A DNA stretch of 64,000 nt from Streptomyces noursei. Its GTDB lineage: Bacteria > Actinomycetota > Actinomycetes > Streptomycetales > Streptomycetaceae. Position 1 is the stretch's first letter. Every line of letters starts with the position of its first letter. Position numbers and translations under genes: made by a program. This document shows positions 27,682 to 36,204 of the stretch, piece by piece. The notes below the pieces were generated by a model. It was not told the origin of the DNA. It made no database searches and worked only from the letters and a program-made list of their open reading frames with translations. The DNA lies in the NCBI RefSeq assembly GCF_001646665.1, contig NZ_LWBU01000363.1, positions 143,786 through 207,785 on the forward strand. Direction: 5' to 3'.

Positions 27682-28438
27682 CCACCCCGCGGCGGGGATG
27701 GCGCAAGGTGCCGTCCCCGCCGTACACCGCCTCGTGCAGCACCACCGGGCACTCGGCCCCCAGGACGGCGACCGCCGCGCGGTGGCCGTCGCCCGCGTCG
27801 AGATCACGGAGCCGCACCGGCAGGTGCGGCTCCGCCCGTTCCCGCCACTCCAGCAGCGCGGCCGGCGCGTCCGGCGCGCTCACCGTGAGCAGGGCGGGCT
27901 CCACCATCAGCCCGTCCCCGGTCGCCTTGAGGACCGCTTCCTTCCGCGCCCAGTAGCGGATGAAACCCGCCGCCCGCTCCGCCGCCGGCAACCGCTCCAG
28001 CTCGGCCCGCTCCACCGCCGACAGCACCGTCGCCGCCAGCTCCGCGGCCCGGCCCTCGGCGGCGACCTCCTCGATGTCCACGCCCACCGGCCCGGCGAGC
28101 GACAGCGCGACCGCCACCCGGCCGCCCGAGTGCGACCACGACAGCTCCAGGTCCGCGTCCGCCACCCCGGGCTTCCCGTGCGGCTCCGGCCGGTCGCAGT
28201 GCCGGCACTCCTGGGTGAGCCGCACCGCGGGCGGCCCGACGCCCAGCTGCGCCGCGACGAGCTGCCGCGCCAGGGCGTGCGCGGTCAGGTACAGCGCGCG
28301 GTCACCGGCCCGGACGAAGGCGTCGTGGCGGGCCCGTTCCCGGTCGTCCAGGAGGGCGAGCAGCGCGGGTACGTGGACGGCGTCGGCGAACCAGACATGG
28401 CACTCCCCCGCCCCTACGCGGGGTACGTCCGCGCTCAC
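27662..28438 (-). CDS. 4'-phosphopantetheinyl transferase (Sfp type)
   Basis: A 258-residue enzyme that moves phosphopantetheine from CoA onto carrier proteins of polyketide or peptide synthases. Motifs: VGVDIEEVA (Mg/CoA-binding Asp and Glu) and FIRYWARKEAVLKATGDGL. An RHCDRPEPHGKP segment binds CoA in relatives. GTG 28438 overlaps the DUF2550 stop (GTGA), so it is coupled to that gene. Its 3' end overlaps chiC by 20 nt. From memory this gene is absent between chiC and the DUF2550 gene in S. coelicolor, so it may be an insertion. No biosynthetic cluster is visible in the window. Confidence 0.87.
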   Translation of the reverse strand: MSADVPRVGAGECHVWFADAVHVPALLALLDDRERARHDAFVRAGDRALYLTAHALARQLVAAQLGVGPPAVRLTQECRHCDRPEPHGKPGVADADLELSWSHSGGRVAVALSLAGPVGVDIEEVAAEGRAAELAATVLSAVERAELERLPAAERAAGFIRYWARKEAVLKATGDGLMVEPALLTVSAPDAPAALLEWRERAEPHLPVRLRDLDAGDGHRAAVAVLGAECPVVLHEAVYGGDGTLRHPRRGVVTSARC

Positions 28439-28908
28439 GCCACGTTGACCCTCTGCCCGGGAGGCGCCGCCTCCAGCCAGGCGAGGAAGCCGGTGAGCGC
28501 GTCCTCGCTCATCGCCAGCTCCAGATGGCGCCCGTGGTGCAGACAGCCCAGCACCACCGAGTCGGAGAGGAGCGCCAGCTCCTCCTCGCCCTCCGGCATC
28601 CGGCGGGCCAGCACCTCGATGCCGGAACGCTCCAGGACGCGGCGCGGGCGGGGCGCGTAGGAGAAGACGCGGAACCAGGCGACCCGGTCGCCGCTGTAAC
28701 GGGCGACGCCGTACACCCACCCCTTGCCGCTGGGGGTCCCCCCGGCGGAGCCGGGGGAACCGTCACCGGCGTCGGGGACGGTCCAGCGCAGGCTGCAGTC
28801 GAAGGTGCCGCCGGAGCGCTGGATCAGCCGCCGGCGCAGCCCGAACACGAAGAGCCCGATCACCACCAGGGCGACGACCAGGGCGCTCACCAGCAGAGCG
28901 AGGAACAT
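28435..28908 (-). CDS. DUF2550 membrane protein
   Basis: A 157-residue protein with one N-terminal transmembrane helix (LLVSALVVALVVIGLFVFGL), an RRRLIQRSGGTFDCSLRW motif and a soluble beta-rich domain. These are the marks of the actinobacterial DUF2550 family, usually found next to atpC. ATG 28908 is chosen because GGAGG lies 9 nt upstream; GTG 28914 is in frame and possible. A 31-nt palindromic repeat is inserted in frame near residue 55 and encodes GSPGSAGGTPS. Function is unknown. Confidence 0.82.
   Translation of the reverse strand: MFLALLVSALVVALVVIGLFVFGLRRRLIQRSGGTFDCSLRWTVPDAGDGSPGSAGGTPSGKGWVYGVARYSGDRVAWFRVFSYAPRPRRVLERSGIEVLARRMPEGEEELALLSDSVVLGCLHHGRHLELAMSEDALTGFLAWLEAAPPGQRVNVA
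28730..28760. repeat. Short palindromic repeat inside the DUF2550 gene
   Basis: A 31-nt unit beginning CTGGGGGTCCCCCCGG and ending CCGGGGGAAC. It forms two nested GC hairpins. Its sequence resembles the small interspersed palindromes common between Streptomyces genes, but here it lies in frame inside a coding region and adds about ten residues. Confidence 0.5.
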
Positions 28909-28965
28909 CTCCACCGACCTCCTCGCATCGTTCGTTCAACGAAATACAACCTGCACCTGCATCGA

Positions 28966-29015
28966 CCTCAGCCGCGGCACGGTCTGGATGATTCCAGACC
29001 GGGCCGCGGCTGAGG
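28966..29015 (-). terminator. Terminator of the atp operon
   Basis: CCTCAGCCGCGG (28966-28977) pairs perfectly with CCGCGGCTGAGG (29004-29015). Inside it GGTCTGGA pairs with TCCAGACC around a 4-nt loop, and CAC faces GGG with one A-G mismatch. That is about 22 base pairs in total. It lies just downstream of atpC and upstream of the DUF2550 gene on the same strand, so it should separate the two transcription units. Confidence 0.8.
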
Positions 29016-29037
29016 GCACAACTGTCGGCGCGGTGCG

Positions 29038-29412
29038 CTATCGCACCGCCACCGCGCGGAGCCGGACATCGGCGCGCCGCTCGGCGGCGGCGTCCGACTC
29101 GGCCTTCGCGCGCTCCAGCGCGCGCTCGGCGCGCTGGGGGTCGATCTCCTCCGCCAGCTCGGCGATCTCGGCGAGCAGCGAAAGCTTGTTGTCCGCGAAC
29201 GTGATGAAACCGCCGTGCACGGCGGCGACGACAGTCCCGCCCTCACTCGTACGGATGGTCACCGGGCCCGACTCCAGCACACCGAGCAGCGGCTGGTGGC
29301 CGGGCATGACGCCGATGTCGCCGGACGTGGTGCGCGCGATGACCAGGGTGGCCCCGCCGGACCAGACACTCCGGTCCGCGGCGACCAGCTCGACGTGCAG
29401 CTCAGCAGCCAA
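29038..29412 (-). CDS. atpC: F1F0 ATP synthase subunit epsilon
   Basis: A 124-residue subunit of the F1 central stalk. It has the N-terminal beta-sandwich (AAELHVELVAADRSVW, GDIGVMPGHQPLLGVL) and a C-terminal helical hairpin (LAEEIDPQRAERALERAKA). It couples rotation and inhibits ATP hydrolysis. The start is TTG 29412 with GGAG 6 nt upstream, a weak start codon that may keep epsilon low. It is the last gene of the atp operon, 154 nt after atpD, across three hairpins. Confidence 0.95.
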   Translation of the reverse strand: MAAELHVELVAADRSVWSGGATLVIARTTSGDIGVMPGHQPLLGVLESGPVTIRTSEGGTVVAAVHGGFITFADNKLSLLAEIAELAEEIDPQRAERALERAKAESDAAAERRADVRLRAVAVR

Positions 29413-29431
29413 GGGTGGCTCCTCGGGTCAC

Positions 29432-29553
29432 CACCCGGCGTGTGCCGGGTGTTGGGTCATAAGTCTAGTAGGGCGCCCGGCGTGGTCACGCCGGGCCCCT
29501 CGGGTCACACAAGGGGCGTACGAAGGGGGGCGGGACGCGCCCGCCCCCCTTCG
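29432..29553 (-). promoter_or_regulatory. Array of three hairpins between atpD and atpC
   Basis: CACCCGGC/GCCGGGTG (29432-29451, 4-nt loop), GCCCGGCGTG/CACGCCGGGC (29475-29496, 2-nt loop) and CGAAGGGGGGCGGG/CCCGCCCCCCTTCG (29521-29553, 5-nt loop) are all perfect stems. They follow the atpD stop and precede the weak TTG start of atpC. They may act as a partial terminator or as mRNA-stability or processing elements that tune epsilon output. Confidence 0.65.
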
Positions 29554-29566
29554 CGAGTCACGGGAC

Positions 29567-31009
29567 TCAGGAGACGCCGAGCTCCTTGGCGTTCTTCTTG
29601 AGGTCCTCGAGACCACCGCACATGAAGAAGGCCTGCTCGGGGAAGTGGTCGTACTCACCGTCGCAGATCGCGTTGAACGCGGCGATCGACTCGTCGAGCG
29701 GCACGTCCGAGCCGTCCACGCCGGTGAACTGCTTCGCCGCGTGGGTGTTCTGGGACAGGAAGCGCTCGACGCGACGGGCACGGTGGACAACGAGCTTGTC
29801 CTCCTCGCCCAGCTCGTCGATACCGAGGATCGCGATGATGTCCTGGAGGTCCTTGTACTTCTGCAGGATCCCCTTGACGCGGGTGGCCGCGGCGTAGTGG
29901 TCCTCGGAGATGTAGCGCGGGTCCAGGATCCGGGACGTGGAGTCCAGCGGGTCCACGGCCGGGTAGATGCCCTTCTCGGAGATCGGACGGGAGAGAACCG
30001 TCGTCGCGTCGAGGTGGGCGAAGGTGGTGGCCGGGGCCGGGTCGGTCAGGTCGTCCGCGGGGACGTAGATCGCCTGCATCGAGGTGATCGAGTGACCACG
30101 CGTCGAGGTGATGCGCTCCTGCAGCAGACCCATCTCGTCGGCCAGGTTCGGCTGGTAACCCACCGCGGACGGCATACGGCCGAGCAGGGTGGACACCTCG
30201 GAACCGGCCTGGGTGAACCGGAAGATGTTGTCGATGAAGAAGAGCACGTCCTGCTTCTGCACATCGCGGAAGTACTCCGCCATGGTCAGACCGGCCAGGG
30301 CGACGCGCAGACGGGTGCCCGGGGGCTCGTCCATCTGGCCGAAGACCAGGGCGGTCTTGTCCAGAACGCCGGACTCCTCCATCTCCGCGATGAGGTCGTT
30401 GCCCTCACGGGTGCGCTCACCGACGCCCGCGAAGACGGAGACGCCCTCGTGGAGGTTGGCGACACGCATGATCATTTCCTGGATCAGCACGGTCTTGCCG
30501 ACACCGGCACCACCGAACAGACCGATCTTTCCACCCTTGACGTACGGGGTGAGAAGGTCGACGACCTTCAGGCCGGTCTCGAACATCTCGGTCTTGGACT
30601 CGAGCTGGTCGAAGGCGGGGGCCTTGCGGTGGATCGGCCAGCGCTCACCGACGTTGGCGTTCTCCTCGGGGTGGTTCAGCACCTCACCGAGGGTGTTGAA
30701 CACCTTGCCCTTGGTGAAGTCACCGACGGGGACCGAGATGCCGGCGCCCGTGTCGGTCACCGCGGCCTGGCGGACCAGACCGTCGGTGGGCTGCATCGAG
30801 ATGGTGCGGACCAGGCCGTCACCCAGGTGCTGGGCGACCTCCAGGGTCAGCGTCTTCTTCTTGCCGTCCTCGGCCGGGTCGGCAACCTCGACGTGCAGCG
30901 CGTTGTAGATCTCCGGCATCGCGTCGACGGGGAACTCCACGTCGACGACCGGGCCGATGACCCGCGCGACGCGGCCCGTCGCCGTGGCCGTCTCAACAGT
31001 GGTGGTCAT
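29567..31009 (-). CDS. atpD: F1F0 ATP synthase subunit beta
   Basis: The 480-residue catalytic subunit. The P-loop GGAGVGKT is near residue 168, followed by VGERTREGND with the catalytic Glu and the DELSEED-like segment read here as GIDELGEEDK. ATG 31009 overlaps the atpG stop by one base (TAATG), so translation is probably coupled. Length and sequence are standard. Confidence 0.98.
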   Translation of the reverse strand: MTTTVETATATGRVARVIGPVVDVEFPVDAMPEIYNALHVEVADPAEDGKKKTLTLEVAQHLGDGLVRTISMQPTDGLVRQAAVTDTGAGISVPVGDFTKGKVFNTLGEVLNHPEENANVGERWPIHRKAPAFDQLESKTEMFETGLKVVDLLTPYVKGGKIGLFGGAGVGKTVLIQEMIMRVANLHEGVSVFAGVGERTREGNDLIAEMEESGVLDKTALVFGQMDEPPGTRLRVALAGLTMAEYFRDVQKQDVLFFIDNIFRFTQAGSEVSTLLGRMPSAVGYQPNLADEMGLLQERITSTRGHSITSMQAIYVPADDLTDPAPATTFAHLDATTVLSRPISEKGIYPAVDPLDSTSRILDPRYISEDHYAAATRVKGILQKYKDLQDIIAILGIDELGEEDKLVVHRARRVERFLSQNTHAAKQFTGVDGSDVPLDESIAAFNAICDGEYDHFPEQAFFMCGGLEDLKKNAKELGVS

Positions 31010-31926
31010 TACTTGTCACTCCCCGCGGTCGCGTCGGCCAGGGCGCTCGCGCCACCGACGATCTCGCTGATTTCCTGGGTGATTTCGGCCTGGCGGGCCG
31101 CGTTGGCAAGCCGGGAGAGGCTGTTGATCAGGTCTCCGGCGTTGTCGGTCGCCGACTTCATCGCGCGGCGGCGGGCGGCGTGCTCGGAAGCGGCGGCCTG
31201 CAGCAGTGCGTTGTAGATGCGGCTCTCGACGTACCGCGGCAGCAGGGCGTCGAGGACGTCCTCGGCCGACGGCTCGAAGTCGAACAGCGGAAGGATCTCG
31301 CCCTTGGTCCCCGTCTCCTCCGCAGCCTTCTCCAGGCTGAGCGGGAGCATCCGGTTCTGCACGGGCGTCTGCGTCATCATCGACACGAATTCCGTGAAGA
31401 CGATGTGCAGCTCGTCGACCCCGCCCTCGGCCGTCTCCGTGGTGACGGCCTCGATGAGGGGTGCGGCGACCTTCTTGGCGTCCCCGTAGCTCGGGCTGTC
31501 GGTGAAGCCCGTCCACGACTCCGCGACCTTGCGCTCGCGGAAGCCGTAGTAGGCGACACCCTTGCGGCCGACGATGTACGTGTCGACCTCCTTGCCCTCG
31601 CCGCGCAGCCGCTCGGTGAGCTGGTCCGCGGCCTTGATGGCGTTGGACGAGTAACCGCCGGCCAGACCGCGGTCGCTCGTGATGAGCAGAACCGCGGCCC
31701 GCGTCGGGTTGTCCGTCTCGGTGGTCAGCGGGTGCTTGGTGTTCGACCCGGTGGCCACCGCGGTGACCGCGCGGGTGAGCTCGGTCGCGTACGGCGTCGA
31801 GGCCGCCACCTTGCGCTGCGCCTTGACGATGCGCGAGGCGGCGATCATCTCCATCGCCTTGGTGATCTTCTTGGTCGCCGTGACGGATTTGATGCGACGC
31901 TTGTAGACCCGGAGCTGCGCTCCCAT
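31009..31926 (-). CDS. atpG: F1F0 ATP synthase subunit gamma
   Basis: The 305-residue rotor shaft of F1. Conserved N-terminal helix: MGAQLRVYKRRIKSVTATKK followed by TKAMEMIAASRI. Conserved C-terminal helix: RRRAMKSATDNAGDLI. Between them is a Rossmann-like domain (SDRGLAGGYSSN). ATG 31926, 20 nt after atpA. It ends one base into atpD. Confidence 0.97.
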   Translation of the reverse strand: MGAQLRVYKRRIKSVTATKKITKAMEMIAASRIVKAQRKVAASTPYATELTRAVTAVATGSNTKHPLTTETDNPTRAAVLLITSDRGLAGGYSSNAIKAADQLTERLRGEGKEVDTYIVGRKGVAYYGFRERKVAESWTGFTDSPSYGDAKKVAAPLIEAVTTETAEGGVDELHIVFTEFVSMMTQTPVQNRMLPLSLEKAAEETGTKGEILPLFDFEPSAEDVLDALLPRYVESRIYNALLQAAASEHAARRRAMKSATDNAGDLINSLSRLANAARQAEITQEISEIVGGASALADATAGSDK

Positions 31927-31946
31927 GAGTCAGGTCCCTTCCGTCG

Positions 31947-33545
31947 TCACTTCGAGACGTTGGCGGCGGCCGGGGCGTCCTCGGCCAGCAGCTTCCCGTC
32001 CGAGGTCTCGAACTGCCTCTTGAAGGCGGCGATGGCGTCGGCGACGGCCGTGAGGGTGTCGTCGGACATCTTCGCGCCCTCGCGGATGGAGGTCATCAGC
32101 CCCTTGTGCTCGCGGTGCAGGAAGTCCAGCAGCTCGCTCTCGAAGCGGCGGATGTCCGCGACCGGGACGTCGTCCATCTTGCCCGTGGTGCCGGCCCAGA
32201 CGGAGACGACCTGGTTCTCGGTCGCCATCGGCTGGTACTGGGGCTGCTTCAGCAGCTCCACCATGCGCTTACCGCGCTCCAGCGACGCCTTCGACGCGGC
32301 GTCCAGGTCGGAACCGAAGGCGGCGAACGCCTCCAGCTCGCGGAACTGGGCGAGGTCCACGCGCAGACGGCCGGAGACCTGGCGCATCGCCTTGTGCTGG
32401 GCGGAGCCACCGACGCGGGAGACCGAGATACCGACGTTCAGGGCCGGACGCTGGCCGGCGTTGAACAGGTCGGACTCCAGGAAGCACTGGCCGTCGGTGA
32501 TGGAGATGACGTTGGTCGGGATGAACGCCGAGACGTCGTTGGCCTTGGTCTCGACGATCGGCAGACCCGTCATCGAACCGGCGCCCATGTCGTCGGAGAG
32601 CTTGGCGCAGCGCTCCAGCAGACGCGAGTGCAGGTAGAAGACGTCACCCGGGTAGGCCTCGCGGCCCGGCGGGCGGCGCAGCAGCAGGGAGACGGCACGG
32701 TAGGCGTCGGCCTGCTTCGACAGGTCGTCGAAGATGATCAGGACGTGCTTGCCCTGGTACATCCAGTGCTGACCGATGGCGGAGCCGGTGTAGGGCGCCA
32801 GGTACTTGAAGCCGGCCGGGTCGGACGCCGGGGCGGCGACGATGGTCGTGTACTCCAGGGCACCGGCCTCCTCCAGCGCGCCGCGCACGGACGCGATGGT
32901 GGAGCCCTTCTGGCCGATGGCGACGTAGATGCAGCGGACCTGCTTCTTCGGGTCGCCAGAGCGCCAGTTGTCGCGCTGGTTGATGATCGTGTCGACGGCC
33001 AGGGCGGTCTTGCCGGTCTGACGGTCACCGATGATCAGCTGACGCTGACCACGGCCGATCGGGGTCATGGCGTCGACGGCCTTGTAGCCGGTCTCCATCG
33101 GCTCGTGCACCGACTTGCGCTGCATGACCGTGGGTGCCTGCAGTTCGAGGGCGCGGCGGCCCTCGGTCGCGATCTCGCCGAGACCGTCGATCGGGGTGCC
33201 GAGCGGGTCGACGACCCGGCCCAGGTAGCCCTCGCCGACAGCGACGGACAGGACCTCGCCGGTGCGGGTGACCGACTGGCCCTCCTCGATGCCGCTGAAC
33301 TCACCGAGGACAATGGCACCGATCTCGCGCTCCTCGAGGTTGAGGGCGAGGCCGAGGGTGCCGTCCTCGAACTTCAGCAGCTCGTTCGCCATGGTCGAGG
33401 GCAGACCCTCGACCTTCGCGATGCCGTCGCCGGCAAGGCTGACCGTACCGACCTCCTCGCGCGAGGCCGCGTCCGGCTTGTACGACTGGACAAAGTTCTC
33501 CAGCGCGTCCCGGATCTCCTCCGGCCGGATCGTGAGCTCCGCCAT
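31947..33545 (-). CDS. atpA: F1F0 ATP synthase subunit alpha
   Basis: The 532-residue non-catalytic nucleotide-binding subunit. The P-loop GDRQTGKT is near residue 172, and the arginine-finger region is recognisable as NVGISVSRVGGSAQ. ATG 33545 (MAELTIRPEEI) is chosen over an in-frame upstream start at 33629 because of the family N terminus and an AGGGAA ribosome site. The leader carries a GC-hairpin repeat at 33581-33619. Confidence 0.98.
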   Translation of the reverse strand: MAELTIRPEEIRDALENFVQSYKPDAASREEVGTVSLAGDGIAKVEGLPSTMANELLKFEDGTLGLALNLEEREIGAIVLGEFSGIEEGQSVTRTGEVLSVAVGEGYLGRVVDPLGTPIDGLGEIATEGRRALELQAPTVMQRKSVHEPMETGYKAVDAMTPIGRGQRQLIIGDRQTGKTALAVDTIINQRDNWRSGDPKKQVRCIYVAIGQKGSTIASVRGALEEAGALEYTTIVAAPASDPAGFKYLAPYTGSAIGQHWMYQGKHVLIIFDDLSKQADAYRAVSLLLRRPPGREAYPGDVFYLHSRLLERCAKLSDDMGAGSMTGLPIVETKANDVSAFIPTNVISITDGQCFLESDLFNAGQRPALNVGISVSRVGGSAQHKAMRQVSGRLRVDLAQFRELEAFAAFGSDLDAASKASLERGKRMVELLKQPQYQPMATENQVVSVWAGTTGKMDDVPVADIRRFESELLDFLHREHKGLMTSIREGAKMSDDTLTAVADAIAAFKRQFETSDGKLLAEDAPAAANVSK

Positions 33546-33580
33546 CTGGGTTCCCTGCTCTCCTTGTTGGGCCCGAAGTA

Positions 33581-33619
33581 TCTTTGGGGGATCTGGGGGC
33601 TCCCCCCAGAACTTCTGCA
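33581..33619. repeat. GC-hairpin repeat in the atpA leader
   Basis: TCTGGGGG (33592-33599) pairs with CCCCCAGA (33603-33610). It is preceded by another GGGGG run and followed by AACTTCTGC. The same layout (GGGGG, then TTGGGGG/CCCCCAA, then AAATGTTG) occurs at the 5' end of prmC, in the same orientation relative to the gene. This points to a dispersed small repeat family. Confidence 0.45.
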
Positions 33620-33671
33620 TCCTCTGCACGGCCCAACCGGGCCGTAGGTAACGCTTTTTGGGTTGTGCTGG

Positions 33672-34487
33672 TCAGCCGGCGAGTCGCCGGGCCGCCTCGT
33701 CGAGACGGCTGGCGACGGTGCCGTTGACGACCTCGTCGCCGACCCGCACCGTGATCCCGCCGAGGACCGTGGGGTCCACGTCCAGGTTCAGGTGCATCTG
33801 GCGGCCGTACAGCTTGGCCAGCACGGCGCCGAGGCGCTGCTTCTGCTGGTCGCTCAGCGGCACCGCCGAGGTGACGACCGCGACCATCCGGTCCCGGCGC
33901 GCCGCGGCGAGCTTGGACAGGGACTCGAGTCCCGCTTCCAGGCTACGTCCCCGGGGCTGGGTCACGAGACGCACGATCAGCCGCTCGGTGGCCGGGTTCG
34001 CCTTCCCGCCGAGCAGGCTGCGCAGCAGCTCGCTCTTGGCGGAGCCGGTGGCCGCCTTGTCGGTCAGCGCGGCCCGCAGCTCGGTGCTGGACGACACGAT
34101 CCGGCCGAACCGGAACAGCTCGTCCTCCACGTCGTCGAGCGCGCCGGCCTGCTGCGCCGCGGTGAGGTCCGCGGTGTTCGCCAGCTCCTCGAGGGAGTCG
34201 ACGAGGTCACGCGAGTACGACCAGCGGGACCGGACCATGCCGGAGACCAGGTCGACGGCTTCCCCGCCCACCTGACCGCTCAGCAGTCGCGTGGCCAGCG
34301 CGGCCTTGGCCTCGCCGGCCTGCGCCGGGTCGGTCAGGACCCGACGCAGCGACACCTCGCGGTCGAGCAGCGCGGTAACGGCGGCCAGCTCACCGGCGAG
34401 CGTCGCCACGTCGACCGACGTGTTGTCGGTCAGCGCGTCGAGGCGCTCGCGCGCGGCAGCCAGTGCCTCGCGGCTCGCTCCGTTCAT
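33672..34487 (-). CDS. atpH: F1F0 ATP synthase subunit delta
   Basis: A 271-residue OSCP/delta stator subunit linking F1 to the b subunit. The C-terminal signature VDPTVLGGITVRVGDEVVNG followed by SRLDEA is clear. It is longer than the roughly 180-residue E. coli delta, as is usual in actinobacteria. ATG 34487 overlaps the atpF stop (ATGA). Confidence 0.96.
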   Translation of the reverse strand: MNGASREALAAARERLDALTDNTSVDVATLAGELAAVTALLDREVSLRRVLTDPAQAGEAKAALATRLLSGQVGGEAVDLVSGMVRSRWSYSRDLVDSLEELANTADLTAAQQAGALDDVEDELFRFGRIVSSSTELRAALTDKAATGSAKSELLRSLLGGKANPATERLIVRLVTQPRGRSLEAGLESLSKLAAARRDRMVAVVTSAVPLSDQQKQRLGAVLAKLYGRQMHLNLDVDPTVLGGITVRVGDEVVNGTVASRLDEAARRLAG

Positions 34488-35029
34488 CGGGCGGCCTCGG
34501 CCTTCTCCTCGAGCTCGTCGAGGAAGCGGTCGATGGTGCGGCTCTGGCGGGCGACGTCCTCGAGGGACTCGCCGACCAGCTTGCCGGCCAGGTCGGTGGC
34601 GAGCTTGCCCACGTCCTGGCGCAGCGCGGTCGCCGCGGCCTTGCGGTCGGCCTCGATCTGGGCGTGGCCGGCCGCGATGATCTCCTCGCGCTGGCGCTGG
34701 CCTTCCGCCTTCATCTCCTGGATGATCGCGGTGCCCTGCTCCTGCGCCTCCTGACGCAGCCGCGCGGCCTCGTGGCGGGCCTCGGCGAGCTGAGCCTTGT
34801 ACTGCTCCAGCACACTCTGGGCTTCGATCTTGGCCGCCTCGGCCTCCTCGATACCGCCCTCGATCGCCTCGCGGCGCTGCTCCAGAACCTTGTTGATGTT
34901 CGGGAGGAGCTTCTTGGCGAGGAAGCCGAAGACGATGGCGAAGGCGATCAGGCCGATGACGAGCTCGTCGAGATGCGGGAGCAGAGGATTCTGAGGCTCC
35001 TCCGCCGCCGCAAGGAACAGAGCGTTCAC
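34484..35029 (-). CDS. atpF: F1F0 ATP synthase subunit b
   Basis: A 181-residue peripheral stalk subunit. One N-terminal membrane helix (LDELVIGLIAFAIVFGFLAKK) is followed by a long charged coiled coil that ends in the delta-binding region. The start is GTG 35029. Overlap of 4 nt with atpH and 41 nt spacing from atpE. Confidence 0.96.
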   Translation of the reverse strand: MNALFLAAAEEPQNPLLPHLDELVIGLIAFAIVFGFLAKKLLPNINKVLEQRREAIEGGIEEAEAAKIEAQSVLEQYKAQLAEARHEAARLRQEAQEQGTAIIQEMKAEGQRQREEIIAAGHAQIEADRKAAATALRQDVGKLATDLAGKLVGESLEDVARQSRTIDRFLDELEEKAEAAR

Positions 35030-35070
35030 ATCAGTGCCTTCCGTGAAAGGGGTTGGGCTGTCGGTCCGGC

Positions 35071-35304
35071 TTACTTGTAGACGAAGCCCATGACGATGCC
35101 GATGAGGGCGAGCGCCTCACAGAAGGCGAAACCCATGATCTGGTTGGTACGGATCAGGCCGGCCGCCTCGGGCTGACGGGCGAGGGCCTGGGTGCCGTTA
35201 CCGAAGATGATGCCGACGCCGACGCCGGGGCCGATCGCGGCCAGACCGTAGCCGATGGAGGCGACGTTTCCGTTGACAGCGGCGAGAGTCTCGAGAGCGG
35301 ACAT
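35071..35304 (-). CDS. atpE: F1F0 ATP synthase subunit c
   Basis: A 77-residue proteolipid with two transmembrane helices. The first carries the GPGVGVGIIFGNG glycine zipper and the loop ARQPE contacts F1. The proton-carrying acid is E63 in GFAFCEALALIGIV. The ring composition sets the H+/ATP ratio. ATG 35304 is the second in-frame start and gives the standard N terminus (MSALETLAAV). Confidence 0.97.
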   Translation of the reverse strand: MSALETLAAVNGNVASIGYGLAAIGPGVGVGIIFGNGTQALARQPEAAGLIRTNQIMGFAFCEALALIGIVMGFVYK

Positions 35305-35391
35305 GCCGGTTCTTCCTTCTCTTTCAAGGACCCGGTGGGGGTTGGCCACCGGACGTCTGTTGGTAGGGGGTTGGGCTGGGCCGAGGCCCGC

Positions 35392-36204
35392 TCAGTGGTG
35401 CTCGGAGAGCGCGCCCTGGACGTAGCTGCTGGCCAGGAGCACGAAGACGTACGCCTGAACGGCCTGGATGAAGAGCTCGAAGGCCGTCATGATGATGACC
35501 ATGACGAACGAGGCGCCGGCGTAGACGAAACCGAGGCCGTTCATCAGGTACCAGGTCGCCAGGGAGAACATGACGATCAGCAGGTGGCCGGCGAACATGT
35601 TCGCGAAGAGTCGCACCGCATGCGTGAACGGCCGGATGATCAGGTTCGAGAAGAACTCGAGCACCATGATCAGCGGCAGGATCGCGCCGAGGGACTTGTC
35701 GTAGCCGAGGATGTTCTTCCAGCCGCCGACGAAGCCGTGCTTCCTGAAGGTCAGGCTGACCCACATCACGTACACCACGGCGGCGAGGCCGGCCGGGAAC
35801 GCGATCAGCGAGGTGACCGGGAACTGGGCGAGCGGAATGATCGACCAGAGGTTCATGATCCAGACGAAGAAGAACAGCGACACCATGAAGGGGACGTACT
35901 TCTCGCCGTCCTTCTTGCCGATGATCTCGTAGACGATGCCGCGGCGCACGAAGTCGTACCCGGCCTCACCGACCATCTGCAGCTTGCCCGGGACGAGCTT
36001 CGGCTTCGCGAAGGCCGCCCAGAAGAACGCGACGATCGCGATCGATCCGAGCAGGGCCAGCAGCATCGGCTTCGTGAACTCGAAGCTGCCGATGGTGGCG
36101 ATGGGCTCGTACAGGAAGGTGTGGAGGCCCGGTGCCGGAAAGCCACATCCCTCGATGAAGAGGTGACAGCTCGGGTCGAAGGCAAGCGTCTGGTCAGCAC
36201 TCAC
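35392..36204 (-). CDS. atpB: F1F0 ATP synthase subunit a
   Basis: A 270-residue membrane subunit forming the proton half-channels. The essential arginine lies in FTHAVRLFANMFAGHLL; six or so hydrophobic helices are visible. The start GTG 36204 (SADQTLAFDPSCHLF) has AAGGAG 8 nt upstream. Longer frames upstream are non-coding in character. Confidence 0.96.
   Translation of the reverse strand: MSADQTLAFDPSCHLFIEGCGFPAPGLHTFLYEPIATIGSFEFTKPMLLALLGSIAIVAFFWAAFAKPKLVPGKLQMVGEAGYDFVRRGIVYEIIGKKDGEKYVPFMVSLFFFVWIMNLWSIIPLAQFPVTSLIAFPAGLAAVVYVMWVSLTFRKHGFVGGWKNILGYDKSLGAILPLIMVLEFFSNLIIRPFTHAVRLFANMFAGHLLIVMFSLATWYLMNGLGFVYAGASFVMVIIMTAFELFIQAVQAYVFVLLASSYVQGALSEHH

Noticed and set aside
33546..33629. 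N-terminal extension of AtpA by 28 residues
   Set aside because: The extension is read from the hairpin repeat in the leader. The family N terminus MAELTIRPEEI with its own ribosome site starts at 33545.
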